From NCBI GenBank assembly GCA_032164245.1, contig JAVMKO010000003.1:5838651-5902650 (forward strand): 64,000 nt of DNA. Direction: 5' to 3'. Below, one piece after another: positions 45,700-55,974 of the stretch (positions are counted from its first letter, which is position 1; each line of letters opens with the position of its first letter). The notes below the pieces were generated by a model. It was not told where the DNA came from, searched no databases, and saw only the letters and a list, made by a program, of their open reading frames with translations. Position numbers and translations under genes: made by a program. This DNA comes from Sternotherus odoratus. Lineage: Eukaryota > Chordata > Testudines > Kinosternidae.

Positions 45700-47720
45700 G
45701 GAAAATAGAGCTAAATGTGGAAGAAATGGAACGTGGTAAATCGCTGGACAATGAGGGATTTCCAATTTAGTTTAATAAAAATCCCATATATCCCACAGAT
45801 TCCTTCATATGTCCAACAAAGACAAAAAAAGTGGCTCCCTAAATCCCCTAGTGCAAGAGGCAATTACCCAAGCCATGAAAAGATGTCACTAACCACACAA
45901 GTTACAGACCCATTTCACTGATAAACTGTGATGCAAAGATTCTTGCCAAAGTCCTTGCTTAGAAGCTGGAAAAATATTATTCAAATTGTACATGTAAATG
46001 AGGTTGGATTTACCTAGTGGGTCACACAATCTCCAGCAATTCATCAATAAAACTACAGTCATATAGCACTAGAAGGAACCTTTGGCAGAATTACTGCTAC
46101 GTGCTGAAAAACCCTTCAATAGGGTAACCTTGAGATTATCTCTTTACAGTCACTGAAAGAATATGATTCAGTGACTACTTTATCAATTGGATTAAACTAC
46201 TCTACACTAACCCCTCCTCTGCGGTGATTACCAATAACTATATTTTGGAACCATTCTCAGTACAGAGAGGAAAAGTCAGGGTGCTAGCTATCCCCTCTGC
46301 TCTTCAACATAGTGCTGTAAAAGCTGGCATACACAATGTGAGATTGTGCAGATATAGCGGATATTAAGATGGTCTGATAGGAAAAAAATGAATGTTATAT
46401 GCAGTTGATGCACTGATTCTACCTTTGTACTTTAACAAAGGTTGATACCCAATTAGAACTCATTGCATGTTTCAGGCCTTTGTCTCGATATAAGACTACC
46501 TGAAGCAAGTCTAAACATTAGGACTAATTTAATACGCATACTGGGCTTTGCTTAGTCAGTGGGATTCTTAATGCAGTCGAGGGCATTAAAATATCTAAGA
46601 ATACTAATCTCCAAAGATTTAAAGCAAACAGTTATAATCAATTTAGACCCAATTATTATAGAAGTTACTAATGAACAGGGTAAATGGGAAGCTATCCCCC
46701 TCTGACTCTGGGGAAAAATAAAACTGATAAAGATGAACACGCTATCCAGATTAATAAGGAAAAACTGAATGGAAGGAGGCAAACTATATTATATATATAA
46801 AAATAACTGAAGATCAGATCACACCATCTCTCCAACTACAATACAAACTACCAATTATTGCAATATTCAACATTCAACTCTGTTACCTGCTCATCTCAGA
46901 ATTTGATCTGGAAGCACGCGCATAGAACTCTTCAAATTGTGTACTATTTCCCCAGACTGCCTGCTACACTATCTGAGTTCCTAATGACCCACTAATGAGA
47001 AAATACAGATGAAATGAGGCAAAAATGGAACAAATAATGGACAATAAATATTTCACTCCCACAGTGAACTAGAGCAATATGAGATTAAAGAGCCCTTGAC
47101 CTATCAATTACAGCTCATTCAACAACAAAAAATTGTCTTTAGGATGCATTGGTCACCCCAAGGAACTTATAAAATTAAAGCTGCTCCAATGATCAGTGCT
47201 GGATGTGTGCATGTATATTTTAGCCATGCCCTATTGTTTCAAGCTTCTGAGATGGTATTAAACCAGAATTAACATGATTCCAGGGACAGACAAGGTGGGT
47301 GAGGTAATATCTTTTATTGGATCACCTTCTGTTGGTGATAACAACAAGATTTTGTGCCACACAGAGTTCTTCTTCAGATCTGATATTACCTCACCCATCT
47401 TGTCTCTCTAATATCCTGGGACACAGCTACAACTACACAGTATAATCCTAAAGACTTACTCAACCTTAAAGCAGATACCTGCATACTGGGTCATATACCC
47501 ATTAAATGGAGGCTATCATTATACCAAAGGGAATGGCTACATTGAGCTTTACTGGTTGTAAGACATCAAATTTTACTTCCTTGGAAAAGTAAATCCAATA
47601 CCGACAAAAAGGCCTGGCAATCCTGGCTGGGAAGGAAGGAATCACATACAATAGATGACAAACAACAGAACATTTTAAGTAAATTTGGGAGTTTCCTAGA
47701 AGTGGTCAATTAAAGTTCCC
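45700..47720 (+). pseudogene. Decayed Tx1/L1-like LINE ORF2
   Basis: Conceptual translation with frameshifts gives, in order, RPISLINCDAKILAKVLA (near 45910-45960), an INWIKLLYTNPSSAVITNN segment (near 46190-46245), and SPLLFNIVL (near 46290-46320). The C-terminal part near 47580-47720 contains WQSWLGRKE. The order matches reverse transcriptases of the L1/Tx1 clade. The YADD region is destroyed and many stops are present. A degenerate PLE-like fragment sits inside it at about 47284-47445. Confidence 0.75.
47284..47445 (-). mobile_element. Second-family PLE-like foldback fragment
   Basis: Inverted halves 'gacaaggtgggtgaggtaat' (47289) and 'attacctcacccatcttgtc' (47384) bracket text with a hammerhead-like order on the minus strand: CUGAAGA, extra A, a decayed stem around CUGUGU, AAAA, then UCUUG (about 47340-47378). 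It interrupts the LINE remnant. The family differs from the 'gcataagcttt' PLE ends elsewhere. Confidence 0.5.
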
Positions 47721-48179
47721 TGCAGGTGACCTGAATTAAAGGCAGGAGATAGATCTCTACCCTTTGGCCTGTTTCCCTCTTGACTGATTTCCTTGTTGTT
47801 GAAATGTATCTTAAAAATCCGTGTGCTTGGAATATCATGACAAAAATGCAGGAATTCAAGCATTGTATAAGTATGTTGGTCTTTTCTGATGTACAGTACA
47901 CTTGTACAATAAAGTTAGAACAGAGAATTTGTTTGGCTCATCATAAGAAAAAAGGGATAAAAAGCTTAATAATTAATAACAAAAGAGAATGTGATTATGG
48001 CTATCAATTCAAATGCATATCTATGCCCAGAATTATACTTAAAATTAGAACTACAATTTTTAGATCCCTCCATCAGAGATCTGTTCATGGAATAGATGAA
48101 AGAACCTATTCTATAGCTTGCTGAACAATAATTAGAACTTATATCTAATTAAAATAATATCCAGTCTCTTTGGAGCCAA

Positions 48180-48480
48180 CAGGCGCTGAGGTTGCTCAGC
48201 AGCATTGAAAATCAGTCCGTTTTTATTTGTGTTGGAGCCTCAACCTGGATTTATTATTAACATACAGCTGATGAGTCCCAGTCATGGACCAGGGCCCCAC
48301 TTGGTAGGCTCTGTACAAACATAAAACAAAAAGACAGTCCCTGCCCCAAAGAGCTTACCATATAAGTATAAGACAAGAGACAACAGATGGATATAGTCCA
48401 ATGGCTGAGCACAAGGAAACAAAGAGACAATGTTGATCAGCATGATGGCAAGTGTGTTTGAAAATTCTGACCAATCGTCA
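48180..48480 (+). repeat. Old SINE/L2-derived repeat
   Basis: It contains 'tggtaggctctgtacaaaca', 'acagtccctgccccaaagag' and 'gacaagagacaacagatgg', the best-preserved copy here of a repeat also seen degraded near 7200, 12290 and 16870. Confidence 0.6.
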
Positions 48481-48914
48481 GGGGCTTCTTCACTGAATAA
48501 ATGGCAAATAAGAGACAGGAAATGTCAGGACAGAAAAGACAGTAAATGAGAAAACATTTAATTAGGTGTACATATTTTTAAATACAATTTTTGCTTTGCT
48601 ATTCAGCACTTCTGATTCTTAGTAATTTATACTGAAAAAATATGAGGGGCTTATTTAGTGTATCAGACTGAATGAGAACACTGGTTCATTACTATGACCT
48701 ATGGCATTCTCTAGGTTCTTATACTGTGCCCATTTCCATGGAATGCTATACACGTCAGCCTAAATGATTATTATTAATAAAATTATACACAATTTGAAAA
48801 GGCAGAATTGCCTACAATTGATAAAGAGTGAATGAGTCAAAATGCACTGTTCTCCGTGGGAACACAGGAATTGCCAGATTGAATCAAACCCAAGTTCCAT
48901 CTTGTACAGTATCA
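48481..48914. other. Intergenic, nothing recognised
   Basis: No repeat or gene was recognised. Confidence 0.4.
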
Positions 48915-48916
48915 TA

Positions 48917-50096
48917 CAGTAAAACCTCAATATAACGGACTAATTCGGGCGAGGGGGTGTCCGTTAAAGCCGAAAGTCCGTTATTTAATAATAAAAAAAA
49001 AAACAAGCAGCCCGCCCAAATTAGTCAGTTATATCGAGGTTTTACTGTATAATAAACTATCACGGCAGCCGGGAGCCGGGACTCAGCCCGCCGGGGTCCA
49101 GCTGCTGGGACCCGGGCGGGAGCCGTCAGCCAGCCCGCCTGCCCGGGTCCCGGCTGTTGGGACCCAGGCGGGAGCCGTCATCCAGCCCGCCCGGGTCCCC
49201 GGCTGCTGGGACCCGGGCGGGAGCCGTCATCCAGGCCGCCTGCCCGGGTCCCTGGCTGCTGGAACCCGGGCGGGAGCCGTCATCCAGCCCGCCCGCCTGG
49301 GTCCCGGCTGCTGGGACCTGGGTGGGAGCCGTCAGCCAGCCCGCCTGGGTCCCGGCTGCTGGGACCCGGGCGGGCTCGCTGACGGCTCCCACCCGGCTGC
49401 CGGGACCCGGGCAAGCTGGCAGCAGGGAGCCGGCAGGCAGCCCTCCCGCTGCCTGGACCCGGGAGGCAGCGGGAAGCCGGCAGTTAGCCCGCCAGCTGCC
49501 TGGCCCCGGGGAGCCGGCAGTCAGCCCGCCGGCTGCCTGGCCCCGGGTGGCAGCGGGGAGCCGGCAGGCAGCCCGCCCGCTGCCTGGACCCGGGCGGTAG
49601 CGGGGAGCCGGCAGGCAGCCCGCCCGCTGCCTGGACCCGGGCGGTAGCGGGGAGCCGGCAGGCAGCCCGCCTGCTGCCTGGACCCGGGCGGCAGCGGGGA
49701 GCCGGCAGGCAGCTCACCCGCTGCCTGGACCGGGGAGGCAGTGGGGAGCCGGCAGCCAGTCCGCCCGCTGCCTGGACTGGGGAGGCAGCGGGGAGCCGGC
49801 AGTCAGCCCACCGGCTGCCTGGACCCGGGCAGCAGCGGGGAGCCGGCAGTCAGCCCGCCGGCTGCCTGGACCCGGGCGGCAGCGGGGAGCCGGCAGTCAG
49901 CCCGCCGGCTGCCTGGAACCAGGCGGCAGCGGGGAGCTGGCAGGCAGCCAGCCTGCTGCCTGGACCTGGGCGGCAGCCAGGAGCCGGCAGCCAGCCCCCG
50001 AAAAACAGATTTTGGATGCATCGGACTTGCTCATAAATTTTGTCCATTGCATCCGAAGTCCGTTAAATGGGGGTCCGTTAAATCGGGGTTTTACTG
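48917..50096. mobile_element. Pogo/Tigger-like element with internal minisatellite, 1180 bp
   Basis: It begins CAGTAAAACCTCAATATAACG and ends with 'aaatcggggttttactg', flanked by TA at 48915-48916 and 50097-50098. On the minus strand it has the same order as 34684-35845: left terminal region with 'cggacttcggatgca', a GC-rich minisatellite, then a small inverted-repeat module (here 48917-49050). No transposase is present. It is a sister copy of the same family. Confidence 0.8.
49060..49990. repeat. GC-rich minisatellite inside pogo-like element
   Basis: Two sub-arrays follow each other. 49070-49400 has units built on 'gacccgggcgggagccgtca'. 49400-49990 has about 48-bp units built on 'gggagccggcaggcagcccg' and 'ctgcctggacccgggcgg'. 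Open frames on both strands (up to 147 codons) are repeat artefacts. Confidence 0.85.
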
Positions 50097-50098
50097 TA

Positions 50099-50727
50099 TC
50101 TCTAACAGTGGTCTGCACCCAATATTTCAGAGGAAGGTGCAAGAACTCAACATTGCTTTAATTTGTGAAGCATAAGGTTCTTATTCTTTCCAGATTATTT
50201 TATCACCAAATATTCTAACTCTGGATATTCTTTATATCCCTATATTCAATGTCTCTATGAATCATGCTAAATTCTTGGACTCAGCAACATCATGTGGCAA
50301 GGAAGCCAATTTTAGGCTGCTAGGTGAGAGATGAAGTCCAAGACCTCCATGGTAGCATTCTTTGAAATGCTTCCAGTTCCACGCATAGGTCCAGTTAGGC
50401 AGGCAGAACTGCAGGGTCTCAATGATGGATGAGACAATGGTGTAGGGTGGAAGGATTTAGTTTTATTAAGAACTGGGGAAACTTTTGGGAAAGGAGGAGC
50501 CTATACAGGAAGGATGGGCTTCACCTAAACCAAAATGGAACGAGATTGCTGGAAATTCCAGTCAATTTATATGGTGAGTGGAAAAGTATTTCTTTGTATT
50601 CATTTTTATTTGCTTTTGATTTTATTGCCTGTCTCCTTGTCCTTGAGACAGAAGCTCCTGATCTATTTTCACGAAACCAGACATTATTTTACATACTTTT
50701 AGCAAGTCCCCTTGTATTCAGCTCTTT
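50099..50727. other. Intergenic, nothing recognised
   Basis: The 159-codon frame at 50429-50908 starts here and runs into the hAT MITE. It matches no family recognised and is not called a gene. Confidence 0.4.
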
Positions 50728-50735
50728 ATTAAGAC

Positions 50736-51159
50736 CAGGGGTCTCAAACATGCGGCCTGGGGGCCACATGCGGCCCGCAAAGCCCTTCCCTGCGGCCCGC
50801 CAAGCTTCCTGGCGCCCCCCCCCCCGGTCCCCCCATAGCAGTTTGCAGGACGGAGGGGCCAGAAGTGGAGGCTTCTCTGCTGCCTGGCTGGGCCGCGCGT
50901 GTTTCTAGCTCTGGACTTCCTATATTGCTCTTGCTTTGTTTGCCAAACAGCTGTTGGTGGTGCCTAGTGCTTTCCAGGAGGGAATGGGGAGCTGCGTGCT
51001 CAGAGGAGGAGGTGGGGCAGGGGTGGGACCTCTTGGAAGGGGTGGAGTGGGGGCAGAGCCGGGGCAGCGAGGGTATGTGTGTGTGTCAGTGGTGCGGCCC
51101 TCGGGCCAGTGCACTAGTCCTCATGCGGCCCTCATGGTCATTTGAGTTTGAGACCCCTG
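50736..51159. mobile_element. hAT MITE, 424 bp
   Basis: The terminal inverted repeats are CAGGGGTCTCAAAC at 50736 and its complement ending at 51159. The 8-bp flanks ATTAAGAC at 50728-50735 and 51160-51167 are identical. The GC-rich interior has overlapping open frames that are not genes. The termini resemble those of the 1402-bp element at 55975. Confidence 0.93.
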
Positions 51160-51167
51160 ATTAAGAC

Positions 51168-51664
51168 AATCCAAATCTTTTCAATCTCCCTTCATGGAAG
51201 TTTTGTCCTGAATCAGTCTGATCACCTTTCTAAGAAGCCCTTTTAACTCTTGCAAAATCCTTTATGTAACCTTGAATTCTTCTGTGTGGCCCTATGTTTG
51301 TGGACCATCTTTCCAAATAGAGGTTTATGAAATTATTTTTTATTCCCCCTCATGAACAGGACATTTATTGATCACATATAATGACACTATGCAAGGAGCC
51401 CTATTCAACTGTTTAGAAAACAAGAGTAGAAAACACTACTCAAGCCTAGGCAAGTCTTCTTCAATGCATACAGACTGCATGCCAGTGTTGTCGCATCTTT
51501 AGTATGCAAAGCAAGTGTGAGTCCTGCATAACATAAGCCTGCTCATGTAATCAGAGCATACTGTGTATGCACGTTTTCTCTACCAATTCAATGCATACTA
51601 ATAAATGTAAGTGCTCTGACCCCCTAGTTCATACTGGAACATCTACTTTGTGTGCAGATGTAAT
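51168..51664. other. Intergenic, nothing recognised
   Basis: 51168-51300 ('caatctcccttcatggaag') may be a CR1 scrap. Nothing else was recognised. Confidence 0.35.
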
Positions 51665-51675
51665 GTTATGGCACA

Positions 51676-51800
51676 GGTTTCAAAGTAGTCGCCGTGTTAG
51701 TCTGTATCCGCAAAAAGAATGAGGTGGGTTCTAGCCCACAAAAGTTTATGCTCAAATAAATTAGTTAGTCTCTAAGGTGCCACAGGTACTCGTCGTTCTT
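51676..51800. mobile_element. Short Penelope-like terminus, 125 bp
   Basis: The 11-bp flanks GTTATGGCACA at 51665-51675 and 51801-51811 are identical. The insert joins 'gtcgccgtgttagtctgtat' to 'aaaagtttatgctcaaat' and 'gtctctaaggtgccacag', meaning the two PLE ends are fused head to head with most of one arm lost. Only the stem-II part of the hammerhead-like motif remains. Confidence 0.85.
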
Positions 51801-51959
51801 GTTATGGCACAAGCACTGAGTGAGTTTGGATAACTAGGTGCACGTCCATATCTCAGTGCAGTAAAGCGGGAGTTACACCATGATGCACATACAAACTCTC
51901 CGTGTGGCAGCTTTGTTTCCACAGTTGTGTGTGCATATCCCAGTGCACACACAGCTAAG

Positions 51960-52500
51960 TGGGGGCAAGCACATCAACCAATATAAATGTGTGCAAACTC
52001 CTGTGCAGGCAGGGCCAGGTTTATACAGACCCCAGGGCAGGCAGAACTCAGGGTGGGGTGTGTGGGATAGAGATACACAGAGCCGGGGGGAGGGGGGGGA
52101 GAGCGGTGTGTGGTGGGAATATGGGTGCTTTCACCCCCGGCACAGCGGGGGGGGGGGGGGTGAGAGTTGGGGACACAGGCATCACACTGCAGGATAGGTA
52201 GAGCCCAGGGAAGTATGGGTGTGTGGGAGGTGGGTAGGGGTACTCACACCCCAGGGCAGGGAGAATCCAGGGAAGGGTGTGTGTGATGGGAAGGTTGGGT
52301 GCTCTAGGGCAGGCAGAACTCAGGGAGGAGTATGTGCACATGTATGATGGGTGCTCACACACCAGGGCGGTTTTATCGTGACAATCGTTCATTAGAGATT
52401 TATCTTGAATTGCTGGAGACTCCAGGACAAACCGGGAGGGTTAGCGACCCTACCCAGCACAGGCAGAGCCCAGGGAGGGGAGAGTTGCAGGCAAGCTGTT
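51960..52500 (+). repeat. Degenerate precursor units of the minisatellite
   Basis: Diverged motifs recur about every 50-90 bp, such as 'cagggcaggcagaactcagg' and 'cagggcagggagaatccagg', each followed by GT-rich text. They resemble the core of the array that begins at 52504 and suggest an older, decayed portion of the same repeat. A poly-G run lies at about 52147-52160. Confidence 0.6.
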
Positions 52501-52503
52501 TGA

Positions 52504-54085
52504 TTGTGTGTGCGTGTGCGCTCACACCTCAGCCGCAGGCAGAGCCCGGAGACGGGTGTGTGTGTGTGTGCGCTCACACCTCAGCCGCAGGCAGAGCCCG
52601 AAGACGGGGGTGTGTGTGTGCGCTCACACCTCAGCCGCAGGCAGAGCCCGGAGACAGGAGTGTGTGTGTGCGCTCACACCTCAGCCGCAGGCAGAGCCCG
52701 GAGACGGGAGTGTGTGTGTGCGCTCACACCTCAGCCGCAGGCAGAGCCCGGAGACGGGTGTGTGCGTGTGCGCTCACACCTCAGCCGCAGGCAGAGCCCA
52801 GAGACAAGTGTGTGTGCTCACACCTCAGCCGCAGGCAGAGCCCAGAGACAAGTGTGTGTGTGTGTGCTCACACCTCAGCCGCAGGCAGAGCCCGGAGACG
52901 TGTGTGTGTGTGTGTGCGCGCTCACACCTCAGCCGCAGGCGGAGCCCGGAGACGTGTGTGTTCACACCTCAGCCGCAGGCGGAGCCCGGAGACGTGTGTG
53001 TTCACACCTCAGCCGCAGGCGGAGCCCGGAGACGTGTGTGTTCACACCTCAGCCGCAGGCGGAGCCCGGAGACGTGTGTTCACACCTCAGCCGCAGGCGG
53101 AGCCTGGAGACGGGTGTGTGTGTGTGCGCTCACACCTCAGCCGCAGGCAGAGCCCGGAGACGGGTGTGTGTGTGTGCGCTCACACCTCAGCCGCAGGCAG
53201 AGCCCGGAGACGGGTGTGTGTGTGTGTGCGCTCACACCTCAGCCGCAGGCACAGCCCGGAGACGGGTGTGTGTGTGTGCGCTCACACCTCAGCCGTAGGC
53301 AGAGCCCGGAGACGGGTGTGTGTGTGTATGCGCTCACACCTCAGCCGCATGCAGAGCCCGGAGACGGGTGTGTGTGTGTGCGTGCTCACACCTCAGCCGC
53401 AGGCAGAGCCCGGAGACGGGTGTGTGTGTGTGTGCGCTCACACCTCAGCCGTAGGCAGAGCCCGGAGACGGGTGTGTGTGTGTGTGTGCGCTCACACCTC
53501 AGCCGCAGGCAGAGCCCGGAGACGTGTGTGTGTGTGTGTGTGCTCACACCTCAGCCGCAGGCAGAGCCCGGAGACGGGTGTGTGTGTGTGCGTGTGTGTG
53601 CTCACACCTCAGCCGCAGGCAGAGGCCGGAGACGGGGGTGTGTGTGTGTGTGCTCACACCTCAGCGGTAGGCAGAGCCCGGAGACGTGTGTGTGTGTGTG
53701 TGCGCTCACACCTCAGCCGCAGGCAGAGCCCGGAGACGTGTGTGTGTGTGTGTACGCTCACACCTCAGCCGCATGCAGAGCCCGGAGACGGGTGTGTGTG
53801 TGTGCTCACACCTCAGCCGCAGGCAGAGCCCGGAGACGGGGGTGTGTGTGTGTGTGCTCACACCTCAGCGGTAGGCAGAGCCCGGAGACGGGTGTGTGTG
53901 TGTGTGTGTGCGCTCACACCTCAGCCGCAGGCAGAGCCCGGAGACGGGTGTGTGTGTGTGTGTGCTCACACCTCAGCCGCAGGCAGAGCCCGGAGACGGG
54001 TGTGTGTGTGTGTGTGCTCACACCTCAGCCGCAGGCAGAGCCCGGAGACGGGTGTGTGTGTGTGCGCTCACACCCCAGCCCGGGC
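52504..54085 (+). repeat. Compound minisatellite, about 31 units
   Basis: About 31 units of 40-59 bp are counted by the recurring 'ctcacacctcagccgcaggc' core followed by 'agagcccggagacg' and a (GT)n run of variable length. A run of near-identical short units occurs at 52950-53100 ('cgcaggcggagcccgg' variant). The last unit (54065-54090) is diverged and passes into the MSRA promoter region. All three + frames stay open for long distances (575 and 597 codons), which follows from the repeat and is not evidence of a protein. Confidence 0.95.
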
Positions 54086-54260
54086 AGCCACACACACTCA
54101 GCGCTCACCCAACGGTTTTATGTAACCTGGGCTCGGCGACGCCTCTCGTGCGAGCCACGCAGCCGTCGGCAGGAGGCGGGTCTCGCGCCCTACCGCCGCA
54201 CGCGCCCCTGCCCTCCCCCGACCAACGGCTGCTAGCGGACTCCGGACTCCCGCGGGGGTG

Positions 54261-54390
54261 ATGACCGCGGGGCCTCGCCGCCTGCTCCGTACTCTCCTCG
54301 GCTCGCCCTTCGGGATGGGAGACTCACTCTCCAGGCTGCCCAGCAGAGAGGAGGCCCTGCCCGGCCGGAGCCAGAGCATCCGGGTCTCAG
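54261..54390 (+). CDS. MSRA: MSRA exon 1, methionine sulfoxide reductase A (partial)
   Basis: Translation from the ATG at 54261 gives a 43-codon leader that resembles the vertebrate MSRA N-terminus: an arginine- and leucine-rich amphipathic start, then GMGDS, then EEALPGR, the segment before the catalytic domain. MSRA reduces methionine-S-sulfoxide in proteins. The first part is a mitochondrial targeting leader. The second in-frame ATG at 54315 (Met19, followed by GDS) corresponds to the Met known in mammals to start the cytosolic form. The exon ends in TCTCAG before GTAAGG at 54391, a consensus donor in phase 1. The GCFWG catalytic motif is in later exons, outside this window. A GTG just upstream of the ATG is in frame but not considered a start. 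Confidence 0.88.
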
Positions 54391-54396
54391 GTAAGG
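54391..54396 (+). other. Splice donor of MSRA exon 1
   Basis: GTAAGG directly follows the exon; it matches the vertebrate 5' splice consensus and interrupts codon 44 after its first base. The open frame continues to 54512 only by chance. Confidence 0.85.
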
Positions 54397-54530
54397 CGGC
54401 TCCCGCCCCCCGGGCTCGTCCCAGCGCTGGTGACCGAGGCGAACTTTCCCTGAACCCACCCAAGCCCGCCCAGATGACGATTTCTGTTGGGGGCGGGGGA
54501 GATGCGACTTGAGGAGGAACATGGGCCCTC

Positions 54531-54746
54531 GCGCATGCGTTGCGCACACTCACCCACCCGTCCTTGGCGTCAGCGCAGGCGCACTGTGCCCCCTCTGCCC
54601 TGACTTGGGAAGGCACGAGCGCATGCGCACTAATCCCCCCCCCCCTTTCGCCGTCGGCTGGAGCGCAGGCGCTTTAAGCGCTCTTTATTCGCCCCTCCCT
54701 TTTTGTGCGGCAAGAGGGAGCGTCAGCGCCCCTTAGCGCATGCGCA
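54531..54746 (+). promoter_or_regulatory. Cluster of five NRF1-like motifs
   Basis: GCGCATGCGCA is exact at 54619-54629 and 54736-54746. Close variants occur at 54531-54541 (GCGCATGCGTT), 54573-54583 (GCGCAGGCGCA) and 54663-54672 (GCGCAGGCGC). The consensus for nuclear respiratory factor 1 is GCGCAYGCGC. They lie just inside intron 1. NRF1 controls many nuclear genes for mitochondrial proteins, so a role for MSRA is plausible but inferred. Confidence 0.6.
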
Positions 54747-54780
54747 GATGGAGCCCTTATTCCCTGCCTCGCCTCAGGGG

Positions 54781-55395
54781 GTCGTCTGACTAGAGACGCA
54801 GGGCCAAATCCATCCCTGGTGTGGCCCCAGCAAAGCGAATGGGGATGAATGTGGTGCCAGTGACATGCTGGGAAATGGAAACCTGTAGATTTTTCCACTT
54901 AGTGAGCTGAGGCATTTGTGTTTCTGCTCATGGCTGTTTGTTGCGCCCTAGACCCAGCGCAGCCATTTCCCATTTGTCAGATTTGTCCACCCTCCCTCAC
55001 AAGCCCAAGAGCAGAGATTTGTCTCATATTTGTCTGCACAGTGCATGTTGGGGGTGGTCTTTTCCTTTATTGGGGTTCCTAGGCACTACTATCAAAGAAA
55101 GACTACATCATAATTAGCTGTCGGTTGTTGGGACAGCCACCTTTTTGCCCTAAAAGCAAACATGTAATTTCTCTCTATCATTCTGAATTTTTTTTTAAAT
55201 TAGAAAATTAATTTTTTCTCTGCTCCTGGCTGTGCCACAGATCCCTGTATAATTATGACTGAGATATAGAACTGTTCTAGCTTGTTTCTTATTCTGTTTT
55301 TCTGGACCTCTGAAAATGGGGATAAATAATATTTACCTGGACCATTTGGCTGTTCTAAATCTTTCACATCTGTGGAGCGCTTTGAGAACTAATTT
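54781..55395. other. MSRA intron 1, one repeat scrap
   Basis: At 55048-55095 'attggggttcctaggcacta' resembles the L2-like 3' tail seen at 37245. Otherwise nothing was recognised. Confidence 0.4.
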
Positions 55396-55635
55396 TCCCT
55401 CTTAGTATTAACGCCTCTTCATCAATTATTGGGAGTGAACCACATCCATCCTGACTAAATTGGCCCTCAACATTGGTTCTCCACTTGATAGGTAACTCAC
55501 TTTTCTTCATGTTCCAATATATATTTATGCCTGTATCTGTAATTTTCACTCCATGCACCTGAAGAAGTGGGTTTTTTACCCACAAAAGTTTATGCCCAAA
55601 TAAATCTTAGTCTTTAAGGTCCCAGTAAAACAAGT
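55396..55635 (+). mobile_element. Penelope-like element 3' end
   Basis: 55545-55630 contains the PLE end text ('ccatgcacctgaagaagtgg', 'gtttatgcccaaataaatc', 'agtctttaaggtcccag'). Sequence before it (55396-55545) is the adjoining part of the element. No duplication was found. Confidence 0.65.
55558..55603 (+). ncRNA. Hammerhead-ribozyme-like motif
   Basis: CUGAAGA core, extra A, perfect stem GUGGGU/ACCCAC, AAAA in place of GAAA, then GUUUAUGCCC. The first core strand is intact. Loss of G12 should impair cleavage. Confidence 0.45.
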
Positions 55636-55974
55636 ATGTTTTTGTGTAATAAGCAGTAGTTTCAGCCACTGTCAGATGGCAGTTGGTAGGTATGAGAACA
55701 GAGATAGGTCTTAAGGAAGGAGTTGCAGCAGGATTAAATAGCTATATGGATTTTGACGGGGAAGAGTGTGGAAGAAAGCATGGATGTGCTTGTGGGTGAA
55801 ACATACTAATGGATTGTGATGACCAGCATCTTTGGCAGAGTAAAGGAAGGGTTTGATGGCATGGTAAGATGATAGCTTTGATTAGAAGGGGGCTGTGACA
55901 TTCCATATCTTGGAGGAGCATAATGTAACCCCCATATTCCTTGTTATTATATAATCGTGATCTTACATCTAAAG

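Larger units (their letters stand above)
54086..54780 (+). promoter_or_regulatory. CpG-rich MSRA promoter and first exon island
   Basis: The segment is GC- and CpG-rich, unlike its surroundings, with no TATA box at a suitable distance before the exon. It spans the 5' flank of the MSRA start codon, exon 1 and the first 390 bp of intron 1. The transcription start is not determined. The island begins where the minisatellite ends. Confidence 0.75.

Noticed and set aside
49126..50175. Frames of 144-147 codons on the + strand and shorter ones on the minus strand
   Set aside because: Same cause: the GC-rich minisatellite of the second pogo-like element.
52504..54085. Regular repeat-spacer pattern that could suggest a CRISPR array
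   Set aside because: The 'spacers' are variable-length GT runs rather than unique sequence, and the genome is vertebrate.
52332..54235. Very long + strand open frames of 597 and 575 codons (cysteine- and serine-rich), and a 264-codon frame
   Set aside because: All three forward frames are open through the same tandem array, whose units vary in length. The translation is a frame-shifting repeat with no domain, so it is an artefact of composition.
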